Assembly: GCA_021464245.1 (NCBI GenBank)
Contig: JADCRB010000118.1
Span: 3,970,056 to 4,034,055 of the forward strand
Direction of reading: 5' to 3'
Length of the DNA stretch: 64,000 nucleotides
Origin: Carallia brachiata
Lineage: Eukaryota; Streptophyta; Magnoliopsida; Malpighiales; Rhizophoraceae
The translations under genes were made by a program, and so were the position numbers. Shown here one piece after another: positions 1 to 12,205 of the stretch; within the stretch, counting starts at the first letter, position 1, and each line of letters begins with the position of its first letter. The notes under the pieces are model-generated. The model worked only from the letters and a program-made list of their open reading frames with translations, had not been told where the DNA came from and ran no database searches.

Positions 1-734
1 GATGAAATTGGCAACATGCTCCTTCTTTACCTCTCTAAGTGGAATGGCTTCAGCCCATTTTGAGAAGTAGTCGGTTGCTGCGAGGATGTACAGGTGACCC
101 AGGGATGACTTTGGCAAGGGCCCCACTAAGTCGAGACCCCAAGCTTCAAAGGGCCAGGATGAGACAGTTGGATGCAGTGGCTCCTGGTTGATGTATGTAA
201 TTCGCATGAAATTGACAAGCTTGACAGGTTTTAGCAAACTCAATTGAATCACGTACCATGGTTGGCCAGTAGTATCCCATCCTTCTGAGTTGGAAGTGCA
301 ACTTAGGCCCTGATTGATGTCCGCCACAAACACCAGAATGTGCTTCAGTGAGAGCCTGTTTTGCCTCTTCATTGGCTAGGCAGCGAAGTAAACTCCATCA
401 AAAGACCTTCGATACAGAGCATCCTTGAGATATATGAAGCGGGGAGCTCGTCGTTGAATTTCTGTCTTATGACGACGATCTTCGGGCAGCTTCCCGTGCT
501 AGTAGTCAATGATTGGTTGACGCCAGTCCTCGTCCTCCGCGAGACGTACAGATACAGTTGGCTGCTGTAGTTTCTTCATCATCCTTTTGTGGCACTATCC
601 ATTTCTGGCATACGGCAACAACTGTAGCCTGGATTTCTGACTTTGCAAGAGAGTGGCCAGGTTAGCCAACGCGTCTGCCTGAGTGTTTTCTCGTCGAGGC
701 ACATGCTCCAAGGTGATGCTTTCAAATTCATCCA
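1..734 (-). pseudogene. Integrase, N-terminal part, cut by the window edge
   Basis: Minus-strand translation of about 150-370 gives the H2C2 zinc-binding domain of integrase (AHSGVCGGH ... CQACQFH). The left end gives the start of the catalytic core (PFEAWGLDLVGPLPKSS, then LAATDYFSKWAEAIPL), including the first two expected acidic positions. The connection to RNase H (around 600-734) reads ENTQADALANLATLL in the frame displaced by the break near 775. The rest of integrase is outside the window. Confidence 0.88.
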
Positions 735-1398
735 TTAGCTGTCGAGCACGTTGATGGTAAGGCGCAAGGTCCTCTTTCTTACATCATACAATCCTGTAAG
801 TTGGTTGATGACGAGCTGGGAATCTCCATGGACTTCTATAGTTGGAATCTTCATATCGACAGCCATTTGAAGACCAATGATCAAAGCCTGGTATTCAGCA
901 ACATTATTTGAACATAACTCACCGAGAATGATAGCATATGGTAGTATTTGTCGTTGAGGAGTGACAAACACTATGCCGGCACCAGCACCATCACGCCTTG
1001 CTGCACCATCAAAGAACATCGTCCATGGTGGTAGTGTCTCAATGTAAAAGACCTCTTCATCTGGAAGATCATCTGTGAACTCCCAATCTGACGGAACAGG
1101 GTGATCTGCAAGGAAGTCTGCTAGAGCTTGTCCTTTGACTGCTTTTTGAGGCACGTAGACAATGTCGTAGCTTTGTAGGATTACTGCCCACTTGGCAAGT
1201 CGTCCTGACAAGATTGGTCTAGATAAGATATATTTGACAGGATCAGCTCTGGCAATGAGACGTACCGTGTGAGCTTGCATGTAGTGCCTCAGCTTGTCAA
1301 TGGCAAAGAACAGTGCTAGACATGTCTTTTCAATGGGCGAATAACTCAGCTCCGGACCGTTTAGTGTTCTGCTCAAGTAGTACAGGGCAACTTCCTTT
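735..1398 (-). pseudogene. Tandem RNase H domains (RT-linked RH plus archaeal-type RH)
   Basis: The segment begins with the RT-linked RNase H (NGPELSYSPIEKTCLALFFA ... KAVKGQALADFLADHP) and continues into a second RNase H with the catalytic acidic residues in MFFDGA, NVAEYQAL and VHGDSQLV. The second, archaeal-type domain is the diagnostic acquisition of the Tat clade. The frame from RT breaks at a short A run (plus 1396-1398) and breaks again at 775-777, after which the expected coding continues in another frame towards integrase. Confidence 0.88.
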
Positions 1399-2602
1399 CC
1401 CTGCTCGTTTCCTGTGCAAGCAAGGCTCCCAAAGATCTTTCCTGCGCTGCAATGTAGAGAATCAACGACTTTCCTTGAATTGGAGCTCCTAGGACCGGTG
1501 GATTGGAAAGGTACTTCTTTATGCTCTCAAAGGCTTTGCTGCAAGCTTCGTCCCACTCGAAGTTGACATCCTTCTTCATCAACCGATGGAAAGGTTGACA
1601 TCTCCCAGCTAAATTGGAGATGAAACGGCGAATGTAGGCCAGCTTTCCTTGTAGACTTCGCAGCTCGTGCAGGTTTTTAGGTTCAGGCATCTTTTGAATT
1701 GCCTCAACCTTTGACTGATCAACTTCGATTCCACGATGGCGCACCACGAACCCAAGAAACTTTCCTGATGTGACACCGAATGCGCACTTGAGAGGGTTCA
1801 TTTTGAGCTGATGCCTCCGAAGTCTTTCGAACACTGTCTTGAGATCCTCGAGGTGGTCTTTGCGCTTCTTAGTCTTTACAACTAAGTCATCAACATAACA
1901 TTCTACAATCTTGTGCAGCATGTCATCAAAAATTTTTTGCATAGCACGTTGATAAGTGGCGCCAGCATTTTTAATCCAAACGGCATAACTTTGTAGCAGT
2001 ATATACCTTTTGGGGTGCGGAATGCTGTCAACTCCTCGTCTTCTGGTGCCATTCTGATTTGGTTATAGCCTGAAGAACCATCCATGAAAGACAATGCTTC
2101 GTGACCCGTTGTTGCATCGACTGTGATCTCCGTTATGGGCAACGGAAAGTCATCTTTCGGAGGCCTGTTAAGATCTCGAAAATCAACACATACCCTCAAC
2201 TGTCCATTCTTCTTTCTTACCGGGACAATGTTGGCAATCCACGTTGGGTAGGTGACCTCTCGGATGAAGCCGCATTGATCAGCTTGTTCACCTCCTCCTC
2301 GATTTGTGGAATGAGTTCCGGGCGGAACCGTCGTTGTGGCTGCTTGACAGAACGACACCCTTCTTTACTGCTAGACGATGCACCGCAATTTTTGGGTCAA
2401 GTCCAGGCATTTCTTTGTAACTCCATGCGAACACGTCCCTGTATTGACTTAATACCTGAACATATTCTTGCTCTTCTTCTGCAGTAAGTAAAGCACTTAC
2501 AAATGTAGGTCGAGGATCTTCCGGAGAGCCAAGATTGACCTCCTTGAGTTCATCAACAGTTGCTTGGCCACCATCTTCAAGTTCCGGGGGAGCCTCCTTC
2601 AC
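1373..2602 (-). pseudogene. Reverse transcriptase domain, frame-broken
   Basis: RT motifs are clear: TYPTWIANIVPVRKKNG, VCVDFRDLN, SFMDGSSGYNQI, YKVMPFGLK and the catalytic YVDD (in ECYVDDLVVKT), followed by the thumb LRSLQGKLAYIRRFISN. The domain is split over three frames. Apparent one-base losses lie near 2354, near 2271 and in the T run 1968-1972; the last falls just before the YVDD block. It would synthesise cDNA in an intact element. Confidence 0.9.
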
Positions 2603-3857
2603 TTCACCATCTGATGAGGGAATCAGCTCCTCGCTAATTGTGACATGAAATGCAGAACCTCTGACTTCACCTTCTTTGTTTGACTGGATAAGCCTGTCTT
2701 TTTGGTGGTGGTGGTGATGGCACGTGCATCAGCTGCTCGGCTTCGGCTCTTTAGCGTGATCCGCACAGGTGACTTCTCCTGATAGCCTAAGCCAGGTCGG
2801 GACTGTGATGTTTGAGAAGCGCGCCATGTGTGGACGGCAGCGTACCCATTGTGCTCGGGTTTGAGAAGTCATAGCCCGCCTTTGCCAAAAGCTTGTATGC
2901 ATTAGGATCAAATCCTTCATGTGTTCTTCTTTCTGGAAGTGAGCCGCCTTCGACTGCCCCCGTGTGTGGTTTGACGAAGCCTTTTAATGGTTTTGAAGAC
3001 AAAACCGGCTCAATCTTTGGTATCGGCAGAGTGTAAGTCTCCTTCAGGTTGTGCAGCTCCTTTTTTGGGTTGGCTATGTCCTTGCTCCTGTTTAGATCAA
3101 TACAATAGAGAAAGGGGGTTGACCTTCTGAGCGTCGTGACTTCGGCACATAGCGTAGGACTGGAGTGGAGCTTGAAGATGCAACATCCTTCGGACGGTTC
3201 AGCAGGCTGTGGCAGCTTTTCATTTGTTGGAGCCTGGGTTGGCATTGGCAGGTTCTTCGACAGCTTTTCCCTTTTTGTGGATGCCCCCAGTCCAAGTAGC
3301 TTTTGACGGAATGATCTCCGGATTGTCTGTGTCGTGTAGAAGACTGCATCCGCCAAATGTGATTCAGCATCATCGAACGGCTTTAAGTCAGCATTGACCT
3401 TTTGAACGCCACCATTGTAGTACTTGAAGCACTGATGCAGGCTTGAGAGCACAACTCCATTTCCATGAATCCACGGTCGTCCTAGCAACATCTTATATTG
3501 TACGTGCATCAATCACGTGAAATAGAGTGCTAGAAGTGAGATTACCGATAGTTAGCTCCAAGCGAATCATCCCAATTGCTTTCTGTCCTCCTTGATTAAA
3601 GCCATGAATCATCAAGCGGCTGTCTGATAATTCATCAACCCGATGCCGAGCTCCTTTATGGTGGATTTTGGGATAATATTGACTGCTGAACCATCGTCGA
3701 TCAGAATACGTCGGACCTTCTGTTCTTCACATAGCCTGATACATACAGCGGCCGATTGTGGGGTTTGGACCCCAGCAGGAGATCCTCATCTGAAAATGAG
3801 ATAGCAGAGTAACATCCGACGTGATTTTGGGCCGTCTGTTGCTCCGCTGAGTTAGAA
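2603..3857 (-). pseudogene. Aspartic protease and linker region of the Tat element
   Basis: Around 3665-3715 the minus strand reads ILIDDGSAVNI, the active-site motif (D-G-S) of a retrotransposon aspartic protease. Downstream, 2787-3512 is open and includes YKMLLGRPWIHGNG, a segment typical of the protease-to-RT stretch of Tat/Athila elements. The protease and the following block are not in one open frame. The function in an intact element is cleavage of the Gag-Pol polyprotein. Confidence 0.75.
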
Positions 3858-5731
3858 TCATTTGATGGCTGGTTCAGCTGAGGTCTGGAGAGTATTGCTG
3901 ACTTGATTTTGCCACACTTCTGTTGATTGCAAAGCTATAAACAGCTGAGGGTTAGCGAGAAGGGTTTGGAGAGCTTCATATACCTTCTCCGTTGTCGACT
4001 TTTTGTTGTCGAGCGGCTCCTCCTTACGGTGTGTCACCTCTTCTGATGGTTTTGAAGTGATGGTGGTCTGGTTTGCAGAGGTTACGCCTTCCTGGTCCAG
4101 AATGATTTTATTCTGGCTTTTGAGCTTCATGATTAGCTCCTTCAGGACGAAACACTTCTCAGTTGGATGACTTACTATCCGGTGATATTTGCAGAATCTC
4201 GGATCGCTGACTCGATCCTTTTCATTCGGCCGCTTGCACTCTGGGAGTTCAATCAGCTTCGCCTCCAAGAGTTGTTCAAGAATGTCGGGGACGTCTGAGT
4301 CAGGGAATGGATACTGCTTCTGCTCCAACTCTCGCAATGTCACCTTCCGCCTTTCCTGTTGTTTTGGCTGAGTTATTTGGGTCGGAGGATTTACCTTAGC
4401 TTTGGCGCCCACTTTTACTGGTGCGGCTTCAACAGTCATCACTTCTTTCCTTTTCCGGAGCTGTTGGGTTTCTTAATCTCCCTTCTGCCCCCTTGCTGGT
4501 CCAACTGGATGGGAACCGTGCCTCCGAAGTCTGGATGCTTATCTCCATATCATGTGCGCGGGTCGCCAGTTCTTCGAAGTTCGGGGTTTGACACCCTGCA
4601 GGATGTATAACAGCTCCCAATGCATTCCCTGGATGCACATCTCTACGGCAGAAGTCTCCGTCAGGCGATCTTTGCAGTCCAAGCTGAGGGCACGCCATCT
4701 GTTGATGTATTCGACAACGGGCTCTCCTTTCCTTTGTTTGGTGCTGGTAAGCTCCATCATACTTACCGTCCTTCGAGTGCTGAAAAATCTGTTGAGGAAC
4801 TCTCGTTGTAGCTGTTCCCAACTGTCGATCGATTCTGGTTCAAGATTTATGAACCAGGTGAAAGCGGTCTCCCTGAGTGAACGAACAAACTGCTTCACCA
4901 AGAGATCTCCATAAGTCCCTGCGTTGTTGCAGGTTTCAACGAAGTGGGCGATGTGCTGTTTGGGATCGCCTCGTCCGTCGAATTGTTGAAATTTGGGCGG
5001 CTGGTAGCCCAAGGGCATGTTGAGACTTTCGATCCGTCTGGTGTACGGTTTGACGTACATCTGTGATCCTTGGAAGGATGTAGCTTGTTGCAGTCGGATC
5101 GTATTGGCTATCATTTCCTGCAATTGTTGAACAGATAGCGAAGCTACAGAATTTGAGGGTGGCAGCTGTGTAGAACTACCTGGTCGCTTTTCTGCAGGGA
5201 AGACGTCGGCTGGTGTGGCTTCTGGAGTGAAACCGGGTGGATATGGTTGCTCCTCGCGGATCGGGATCAACTTGGATCGGGGCTTTTCCTTTGAGAGCGG
5301 CGATCTGTTGATCTTTTTCCTCCACGACTCTGATCAGCTGCAAAATTTTGTTCTCCAATTCTGAAATTCTTTCTTCTCTGTGCTGGTTGTGTTGGTCATC
5401 ATGACGGCAACAGATGAGGCTCCGGGAAAGACTGGGGGAGAAAACTCTTCTGATTCTTCTGTGTGGTCGGATTTTGTTGAGCAGGCTTCGTCGTGTTGCC
5501 CCCGACTTCGATCGGGGTGGGTGATCGACTCCTCCATGCGGCAAGAGAGTCAGGGGAGAGATCCTGTTGTGCAAGCTGTGGACTCTCCATTTCGATATTT
5601 TGTCGGGTTTGGACGGCAAGAAATTGTGTCCGTCCCCGGGTTTCTGGACCTGCGTACCCAGGTAGGGTAGTTGATGCAGGCAATGGAGCCGTTGCCTTCT
5701 TTTGTGGCAGCTTGTACTCTTTTGGTGCCAT
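3858..5731 (-). pseudogene. gag region of the Tat element, frame-broken
   Basis: Gag reads from an ATG near 5731 (MAPKEYKLPQKK) down to about 3858 but is spread over several frames. The 4539-5270 segment carries the retrotransposon gag core (for example FDGRGDPKQHIAHF, LRETAFTWF, LTETSAVEMCIQGM). The 3858-4442 segment holds a Cys/His cluster (CKYHR...HPTEKC) of the form seen in the gag tail of plant Tat elements. The frame changes near 5270, near 4575 and near 4440. Near 4575 the downstream residues resume the expected gag reading after a shift of one base. In a complete element this would form the virus-like particle. Confidence 0.8.
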
Positions 5732-5751
5732 TTGATGTGCTGAACACCTGT

Positions 5752-5905
5752 AAATTTTTTTTTTTTTTTTTTTCTTTTTACTTTTTACTTTTTTACTTTT
5801 TTTTTTTTACTTTTTACTTTTTACTTTTACTTTTTTTTTTTACTTTTTTTTTTTCTTTTTTTTTTCTCTCGGCTCCCCTTTTACCTCTTTTTTTTTTTTT
5901 TAAGG
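5752..5905 (-). repeat. A-rich leader tract (T-rich on plus strand)
   Basis: The stretch between the primer-binding site and gag is nearly pure T with ACTTTTT-type units on the plus strand, so an A-rich leader on the element's sense strand. The short hydrophobic ORF over it on the plus strand is an artefact of poly-T. Confidence 0.7.
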
Positions 5906-5927
5906 AACAAGAGATGGGAGGTGAAGT

Positions 5928-5945
5928 GTCCCACCGAGCGTGCCA
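5928..5945 (-). other. Primer-binding site of the retrotransposon
   Basis: On the minus strand TGGCACGCTCGGTGGGAC begins six bases after the LTR end. It starts with TGG, as expected for a sequence complementary to a tRNA 3' CCA end, and this kind of motif is usual after the LTR in Tat-type elements. The matching tRNA was not determined. Confidence 0.65.
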
Positions 5946-5951
5946 AAAATT

Positions 5952-6758
5952 TGTAAAGCGTAAATTTCGAGCCTAAAATTAAACTCGAAAATACAAAAAT
6001 AAATTACAAATAAAAATTGTAAAGTAAAAGAAAATTTACGTGGGGTCGATCTCCGTAGATCCTCCGATTAGTGTTCCTTTTTTGACTCCGTCAAGGGCTG
6101 CACGAGCTTGATCTTGACAGAAATAAATTCCACAGCTTTTTCTTGAACTGGGTAGACTGAAACTGGATCTGATTTGGACGTTTTGACTACGGTTAAGAAC
6201 CGCAGAGACTGATCTGAGCCGATCTGGCTTAATTTCACCGAGGGTCGAAGGGACTTGTTCTCGGATGAGTTGCCTGGATTTTGCTGAGGGCCGTATGAGG
6301 CTTAATCCCAGCCGGATTTGTAGTAATTTGATATTTTTAGATCTATATTCTCATAAATTCAGATCTAGAGCGATCGGAGAAAATAAATCTAAAAATAACT
6401 TTAGAAATGGAAACAGCAAATTTTTTGGGCTTTACCCCTGAAATATCTCTCAAAAAGGAGTTAGGAGAGTATACTGCAAAGTAAAAGCACGTAAGAAAAG
6501 GAGAAATTTTCTTGAGAGATTTTCAAAATTTTCTTTTTCTCTCAAATTCTCTGGATTTTTCTGTTTACGGATTTGCTGAATGTGTTTTGAACTGAGGGGT
6601 AGGGGCCTATTTATAATGTTCCTTTCCCATGTGAACATCATATAGGAAAGGAATCTTTTTGAAAATATTTTTTCAAAATCGGCGTTGCCAATTTTGAAAT
6701 TGGCAACGCCGACAGACCTGACTTTTTTTTTTTTTTTTCTTTGAAAATGATGTTTACA
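5952..6758 (-). repeat. 5' long terminal repeat
   Basis: The 807-bp LTR is bounded by TGTAAA at 5952 and TTTACA ending at 6758, a perfect short inverted repeat of the TG...CA type. A minus-strand TATA-like box (TATAAATA, 6609-6616) sits inside it. The primer-binding site follows a few bases downstream on the minus strand. Ends were chosen by the inverted repeat and the primer-binding site, because the partner LTR is not in the window. Confidence 0.85.
6609..6616 (-). promoter_or_regulatory. TATA-like box of the LTR promoter
   Basis: TATAAATA on the minus strand inside the LTR, in the context ATTATAAATAGG. It is correctly oriented to start transcription into the LTR and the internal region. 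This rests on the motif and its position only. Confidence 0.5.
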
Positions 6759-7528
6759 ATTACTTAGCAACGATTTTTAAGATAAATGAGAGATATGATA
6801 AATATAGATTAATCACAGATATCTTACTAATACAAATAAAAGAAGAAAAAAATAAATAATTACTTTATTACTTTCCTGGTGGTCACGTATCTTAATAAAT
6901 ATTATTAAACGGTAGTATTTTTTAAAAAACAAAAAAAAATTATGTCTTTCAAATGTAATAAAATAATTATCTTGGAGATTGACGGTCACTAGTTATGCAA
7001 TATTTGAAAAATAAAAAAGAGAAAATTAAGTAGAACATATGAGGTTGTTATGAGGTAGGGAAAGACAGAGGCGACTGGTGACCGGCGGCTCCGGTTATTC
7101 CACTTTAATATTTCTTGACGTTGACCCCAAGGCTGCATGATTGTCAAATAGCCGACCAATTTCACCACCGCCGATGGTCCATCAAACTTTTCAATTTTCT
7201 AGAGCGGATATGATGTTGTCATCAACCGCCCTGCCCAGCCCAAAAGAATAGAAAATTGTAAAGTTTATCTTAAACAATGGTAAGTGGAGTGTAGAGAATT
7301 TAGCAATAAGTGATTAACAAATATTAAAAGGGAGGACCTGTCATAAGTAAGATAATTAACAGTTAAAATTTTTAAGTGAGAGATCTTGAATCTTAATACT
7401 GATTCAGCTTTCGTGGGAAATTAAGCCAGTTCTATCCTAATCCTTACATTTGTACATTTGGTCAAGCTTGTTAGCCATAATTTCACTTTGGATCTTTCAA
7501 AATCATATCCTTATCAAATCCTACTTGA
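6759..7528. other. Intergenic: retroelement to first GRAS gene
   Basis: AT-rich sequence with no ORF of interest. It must contain the promoter and leader of the GRAS gene starting at 7529, but no clear TATA box or splice pair could be assigned. Confidence 0.5.
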
Positions 7529-9591
7529 ATGTCTAGATACAAATCTGAACAGACCTCCTTTCCAGGTAGGTCCAATAGAATTCCTCCCAATGTTTCTGAT
7601 CCCAATTCCGTGCATCTATCTTCCCTTTCAACCATGCCAGAACCTCCCATTGACAATCCATCTTTTGCTTCAGACCAAAATGAATATTGTCTGTACACAA
7701 ATGGTGACTTCTCCCATGCAGTTTTTAAGTACATACATGACATGTTAATGGAGGAAGACTTGGAGGACAGAAACTGTATGCTGCAGGACAGTTTAGCCCT
7801 CCAAGCTGCGGAGAAGCCATTTTATGATGTCCTTGGCGAAAAATACCCGTCTCCATCCCGCCAGTCCATTCCTTGGTTTGATCAGAATGTTGTGAGCCCA
7901 GATGAAAATTTCACATCTAGCAGTAACGTTGAGAGCTGCCACAGCTGCACTTCTGCCAGCAGCTTGGCCGAGTCTGTCTGGAATTCGAATCAAAGCAGTG
8001 AGCCCGATTTCTGTCTTTTACAGTCATCTCATTATTGCTCTCCACAAAGCAGCTTTCTGGTGCTTGAGTCAAATAGTGAAACGCACGGGGAATCTGGGAA
8101 CTCTGTCAAGCCTCTCCCTGATAGCATTTATGTGCCTCCAGAGGTTGATGAAGGAGTTGCAGCAAAGAAGGCAGGGATGGAAAACAGGCCAAATGGAAGG
8201 AAACACCGTCATCACGAGAACAATGACTGCTCAGAAGAAGGTGAGAGCAGTAACAAGCATTCTATGGGCTCTACTGAAGAGGCAGAACAACTGGAGATGC
8301 TTGACAACTCGTTTCTGGATATGATTGAGAATCGGGTGTCCATCCCGTGTCCTCTATTCGATCCATCGCGAAATGAGGCTAGTAAGAAGAAGCAGAATGA
8401 AGAGCAATTGCTAGCATCTAATACACGTATTAAGAGAATGACCAGAAACAATGAGATGGTGGACTTGTGGACTCTTCTAACTCAATGTGCACAGGCTGCA
8501 GTAAGTGGTGACCCAAGGACTGCACATGTGACATTGAAGCAAATCAGACAACATTCTTCGCCTTTTGGGGACGGAAACCAGAGATTGGCGCATTACTTTG
8601 CCAATGGAATTGAGGCACGCTTGGCTGGCACTGGCAAATCATTCTACGCACCCATTGCTGGAAGCCCCAGCTCAGCTGCGGATATTCTGAAGGCTCAGCG
8701 GCTACATGCTTCAATATTCCCATTGAGGAAGATGAGTAACACTTTTGCAAACAGAACAATTGCGAGAGTAGCAGAGAAGGCAACAAGGCTGCACATTATT
8801 GATTTTGGCATTTCTTATGGTGTTCAATGGCCTTGCTTTATACACCGTCTCTCAGCACGACCTGGTGGACCTCCGAAGATTCGCTTGACAGGAATTGACC
8901 TCCCCCAACCAGGTTTCCGGCCTGCAGAAAGGATCGAAGAGACGGGGCGTCGCTTAAAAAGATTGGCTGACAGGCTGAATGTCCCATTTGAGTATAATGG
9001 GATTGCACAAAGATGGGAAAATATAAGGTATGAGGATCTCAAGATTGAGAAAGATGAGATAGTTGCTGTCAATAGTATGTACCGGTTCAGGTACTTACCT
9101 GATGACACAATGGTGCTGGACAGCCCAAGGGACGCTGTTCTGAAATTTATTAAGCAGATCAATCCTGATATATTTGTCCAAGGAATAATTAATGGTTCTC
9201 ACAATGCCCCATTTTTTGTTTCAAGGTTCCGTGAGGCACTCTTCCATTTTTCTGGATGTTTTGACATGTTTGAGGCCAATGCACCTCGCGAAGATCAGGA
9301 GAGGTTGGTGTATGAGAGGGAAGTATTCGGAAGGCAGGCCATGAATGTGATAGCATGTGAAGGTACAGAAAGGGTTGAAAGGCCGGAAACATACAAGCAG
9401 TGGCAGACTAGGAATTCAAGGATTGGGTTCAGGCAGCTCCCCTTGTATCGAGATATCGTGAAACGGTGAGAAATATCAAATCTGATTATCATAAAGACTT
9501 TGCAGTTGATGAGGATGGCCACTGGTTGCTTCTGGGGTGGAAGGGAAGAACACTCCAAGCTATTTCAGCTTGGAAACCTGTCCAAGACTAA
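7529..9591 (+). CDS. GRAS transcription factor, LISCL group (SCL14/SCL9/SCL33-like), copy 1
   Basis: First of three tandem GRAS regulators (nuclear transcription co-regulators; SCL14 relatives act with TGA factors in stress and detoxification responses). The N-terminal third carries the LISCL acidic motif (VFKYIHDMLMEEDLED, then ALQAAEKPFYDVLGEKYP). The GRAS domain starts near residue 310 (VDLWTLLTQCAQ), with the VHIID-type motif LHIIDFGISYGVQWP near 420, the PFYRE region and the SAW region (ACEGTERVERPETYKQW). As given, the frame stops at 9469. One base further in, coding continues to TAA at 9589-9591 with the conserved SAW end (DGHWLLLGWKG ... AWKPVQD). The break lies in the A run 9460-9462, where one A appears to be missing. 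With it the protein would be about 687 residues, like its neighbours. A real recent truncation of the last 41 residues is the alternative. Confidence 0.92.
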
Positions 9592-10651
9592 TAAAATTAG
9601 AGGCTATTATTTGTGAGGAATACAAGATCTTTTGTATCCATTTCAGAAAAACATAACGATAGCAGCAACTTCCAATTCTTTGAGCAATAAATTTCATCCT
9701 TCTCAAGGACAAGGGTATAATTTTAGCGAAACATGTTTGATTTTATACTAGGCATGTATTGGAAACTTTTGCAAAATGCAGCAGCCAGTTAAGATTTGCA
9801 ATAGCTGTATTATTATACAGGCTCTTAACATAGTTTTTCCATTCTTTCTTCAACTACTTTCCATCATCCATGATGGGTTTTTTTTTTTTTTTAATTGAGG
9901 TTACGATCTTTAATATCATTTGACTAAAGATAAATTTATACTTTTTTTTTTTTAACACTGCCTCTACAAAATAAGACACCCCATCCAGGCATGCGATCAA
10001 ACTCTTACAATACCTCACCAAGTTAGCTCATAAAACATCAAAATATATGAGCTCTACTTCCAACATATACCAAACAGAACCAAAACTCATTCTGCGTGAA
10101 ACCCCCAAAAAAAACACCTAAACGATATAACAGCAAATTAACTCACTTGAATCCAAAATAATACGATATTTTCAATGACTATGATGTTTGAGTGATTTGA
10201 ACTCAACTGGAAATAAAAATTGAAATAACAATCATATTTTTTTTATTCAAAATAACTTAAAATAATCTAAATTCAAAATGACCCAAATTTAAAATAAACT
10301 CGAGTCAAAATTACCTTAGAAGTGAATTATCCCGTTTGCTTCCTTGAGTAACTCAAAATCGTAAATGACCCACAAGGCCACGACTCAAAATGTCCTGTAA
10401 ATCTGTAATACAAAGCAATCCAAATTAACTCAATCCAAACCCGTGTGACCCGATCCGTTTGCCACATCTCTGCTGCCCGGCACAAGAATACAAGATCCAG
10501 TGCTGCAATGCACAGCTGGATTCTCCAACGCGGCTAAGGATTCTCCAGTTAAGCAAGCAGCCAATGTTTAGCCCAATTTCCAACTTAAAAGGAAGAGGCA
10601 ATTTTCATAAAGAGAGAACAAAAAAATAATAATAAATGAATTTGTTCATTT

Positions 10652-10699
<48 letters not shown>

Positions 10700-11622
10700 A
10701 GTCTCTACGAACATAAAAAATGATTTTAGTCTTTAAAAAGTCATAAAAATTTTATTATTTTTTAAAATTATACTCTAAACATACAAATATAACAAAATTG
10801 TGCCTTTTTTTTATATATTTTTGCAGTTAGCTATATTTAACAAACTGTTCAGAATTTAGACATTGGAGCGTTTTCAACTCTCAACGTGAGAGCCAGTTTG
10901 AAAATTAAAAAAAAAATATGTATATGCTACACTCTTATTTATTCTTCACTATTCTTCTTAATTATTAACTAATTTGAAAATGGGAATGCCAAACTGCCAT
11001 TGCCAAGTTGCAAACCTACCAGAATCTCACCGTGCTAAGTTTTCTATTGCTACAGCAGCCTGCAGGAACTAAACTCCAATGCAAAGCACTTGGCCCCCAC
11101 TATCCTCAAACTTCAGGTTGCATATTTGTGCATCACCTCCTTCTTCCCTTTTGTTTATTCTTAGTCAATTTAGTAAGAATTTTCAGCTAGTTTTGATTCA
11201 AAAAAGCATCTTGACATTCAAATCAAAATGGGTCCTAAACCAGGGAAAAACAAAAAAAAAAGGGTAGCTCACCCACTAAATGGGGAATCATTCAAAGCTT
11301 CAAGCCACAGTACCTTAATTTCAGGTTTATTTTAAGGTGGGCACACTCTTGAAGATTATTAAGGTCCAAAACCACCAAATTTGACCTAGGATACAAACAT
11401 CAATTTTAGACCAGCAGAAAAAAGAAAAAGAAAAAGAAAAGATGAATGGGGACAACATTACTGAGTCCATTCATCCAATAAGACAATAACTCGTGCTAGA
11501 ATTTTAATAAAAAAAAATGTGATCTTTATTCATATTCACACAAGTCCATACACGGGTCACGGACTTGCAGAGCAAGACTCGTACAATAATTGGTCCAAAG
11601 TCAAAAGGTCAAGCGGCTAACC
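9592..11622. other. Intergenic between GRAS copies 1 and 2
   Basis: No gene seen. It holds 3' flanking sequence of the first GRAS gene, AT-rich unique-looking DNA, a (TA)n microsatellite at 10656-10697, and the upstream region of the second GRAS gene. Confidence 0.6.
10656..10697. repeat. (TA)n microsatellite
   Basis: An uninterrupted run of TA dinucleotides of about 40 bp in the intergenic region. A likely length-polymorphic marker. Confidence 0.9.
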
Positions 11623-11629
11623 TATAAAA
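11623..11629 (+). promoter_or_regulatory. Probable TATA box of the second GRAS gene
   Basis: TATAAAA in the context CTAACCTATAAAACATCC. It precedes a leader of about 550 bp before the ATG at 12206. A donor-like AG|GTAACA at about 11888 and an acceptor-like CAG|AGG near 12178 suggest a 5' UTR intron; this is inference from splice-like sequences only. Confidence 0.45.
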
Positions 11630-12205
11630 CATCCCTTTCATTGCCTCCCAACTTCATAAAGATAATGGCTTTTAGGTTCACAAAAAAATAGCCAAAAATA
11701 TTTGCAAAAGAAGGCGGCTGCCCGCTGATTGTGCCAAGAGCCTTTCCTGGAAAGTTCGTTCTGTTCGGGAAAGTTCACTGCTTTCTAGATTATGGGTCGC
11801 CAGGGTTTCTTTTAAATAAGTGAGTTTCGAGGTCTTGCAATCTTCATGCTTAGGTTTGTGTCTGAAAAGGGTTTCAATTCAACTAAGGTAACATTGCAGT
11901 TCTTGTCTGGTCCCTTTTCTTTTACTTGATTAGTTCTTTCATTTTTGACCTGCTACCTTTTCAGTTCATCTCCGCTTGTCGGTGCTTCTTGTTATTGTAG
12001 TTCTGTCTTGCGTAAGTTGTATTTCTTGTCTGTCAGCCTTCTTGTATCCAAAGTTCTGAACTTTTGGTTAATTTGTTCAATTTGTTGTTTCTTTGCATTT
12101 ATTCAAGTCTAGGTAAATTTTGGTATAACTGAGATCCTTCTGTTCCTTGAATTCAGTTCTTGTTTCTGTGATTCCTCAGAGGCCAAAGGGTTTTTAGATC
12201 TTTTC

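Larger units (their letters stand above)
1..6758 (-). mobile_element. Ty3/gypsy LTR retrotransposon, Tat type, 5' part
   Basis: A minus-strand LTR retrotransposon enters from the left edge and ends at a 5' LTR (5952-6758). Reading right to left: LTR, primer-binding site, gag, aspartic protease, reverse transcriptase, RNase H, a second RNase H and integrase. The order RT-RH-INT marks Ty3/gypsy, and the second archaeal-type RNase H marks the Tat clade. The 3' LTR is outside the window. The frame is interrupted by at least eight small breaks, so this copy as given cannot encode its polyprotein. The sequence just right of the LTR is ATTAC (6759-6763), the expected place for a 5-bp target duplication that cannot be tested without the other end. 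Confidence 0.95.

Noticed and set aside
2101..4914. Plus-strand ORFs over the retroelement (for example 2101-2487, 4552-4914)
   Set aside because: They are antisense shadows of RT and gag, whose motifs are all on the minus strand.
5671..5976. Phe-rich plus-strand ORF of 101 residues
   Set aside because: It is the poly-T leader tract of the minus-strand retroelement translated; no domain.
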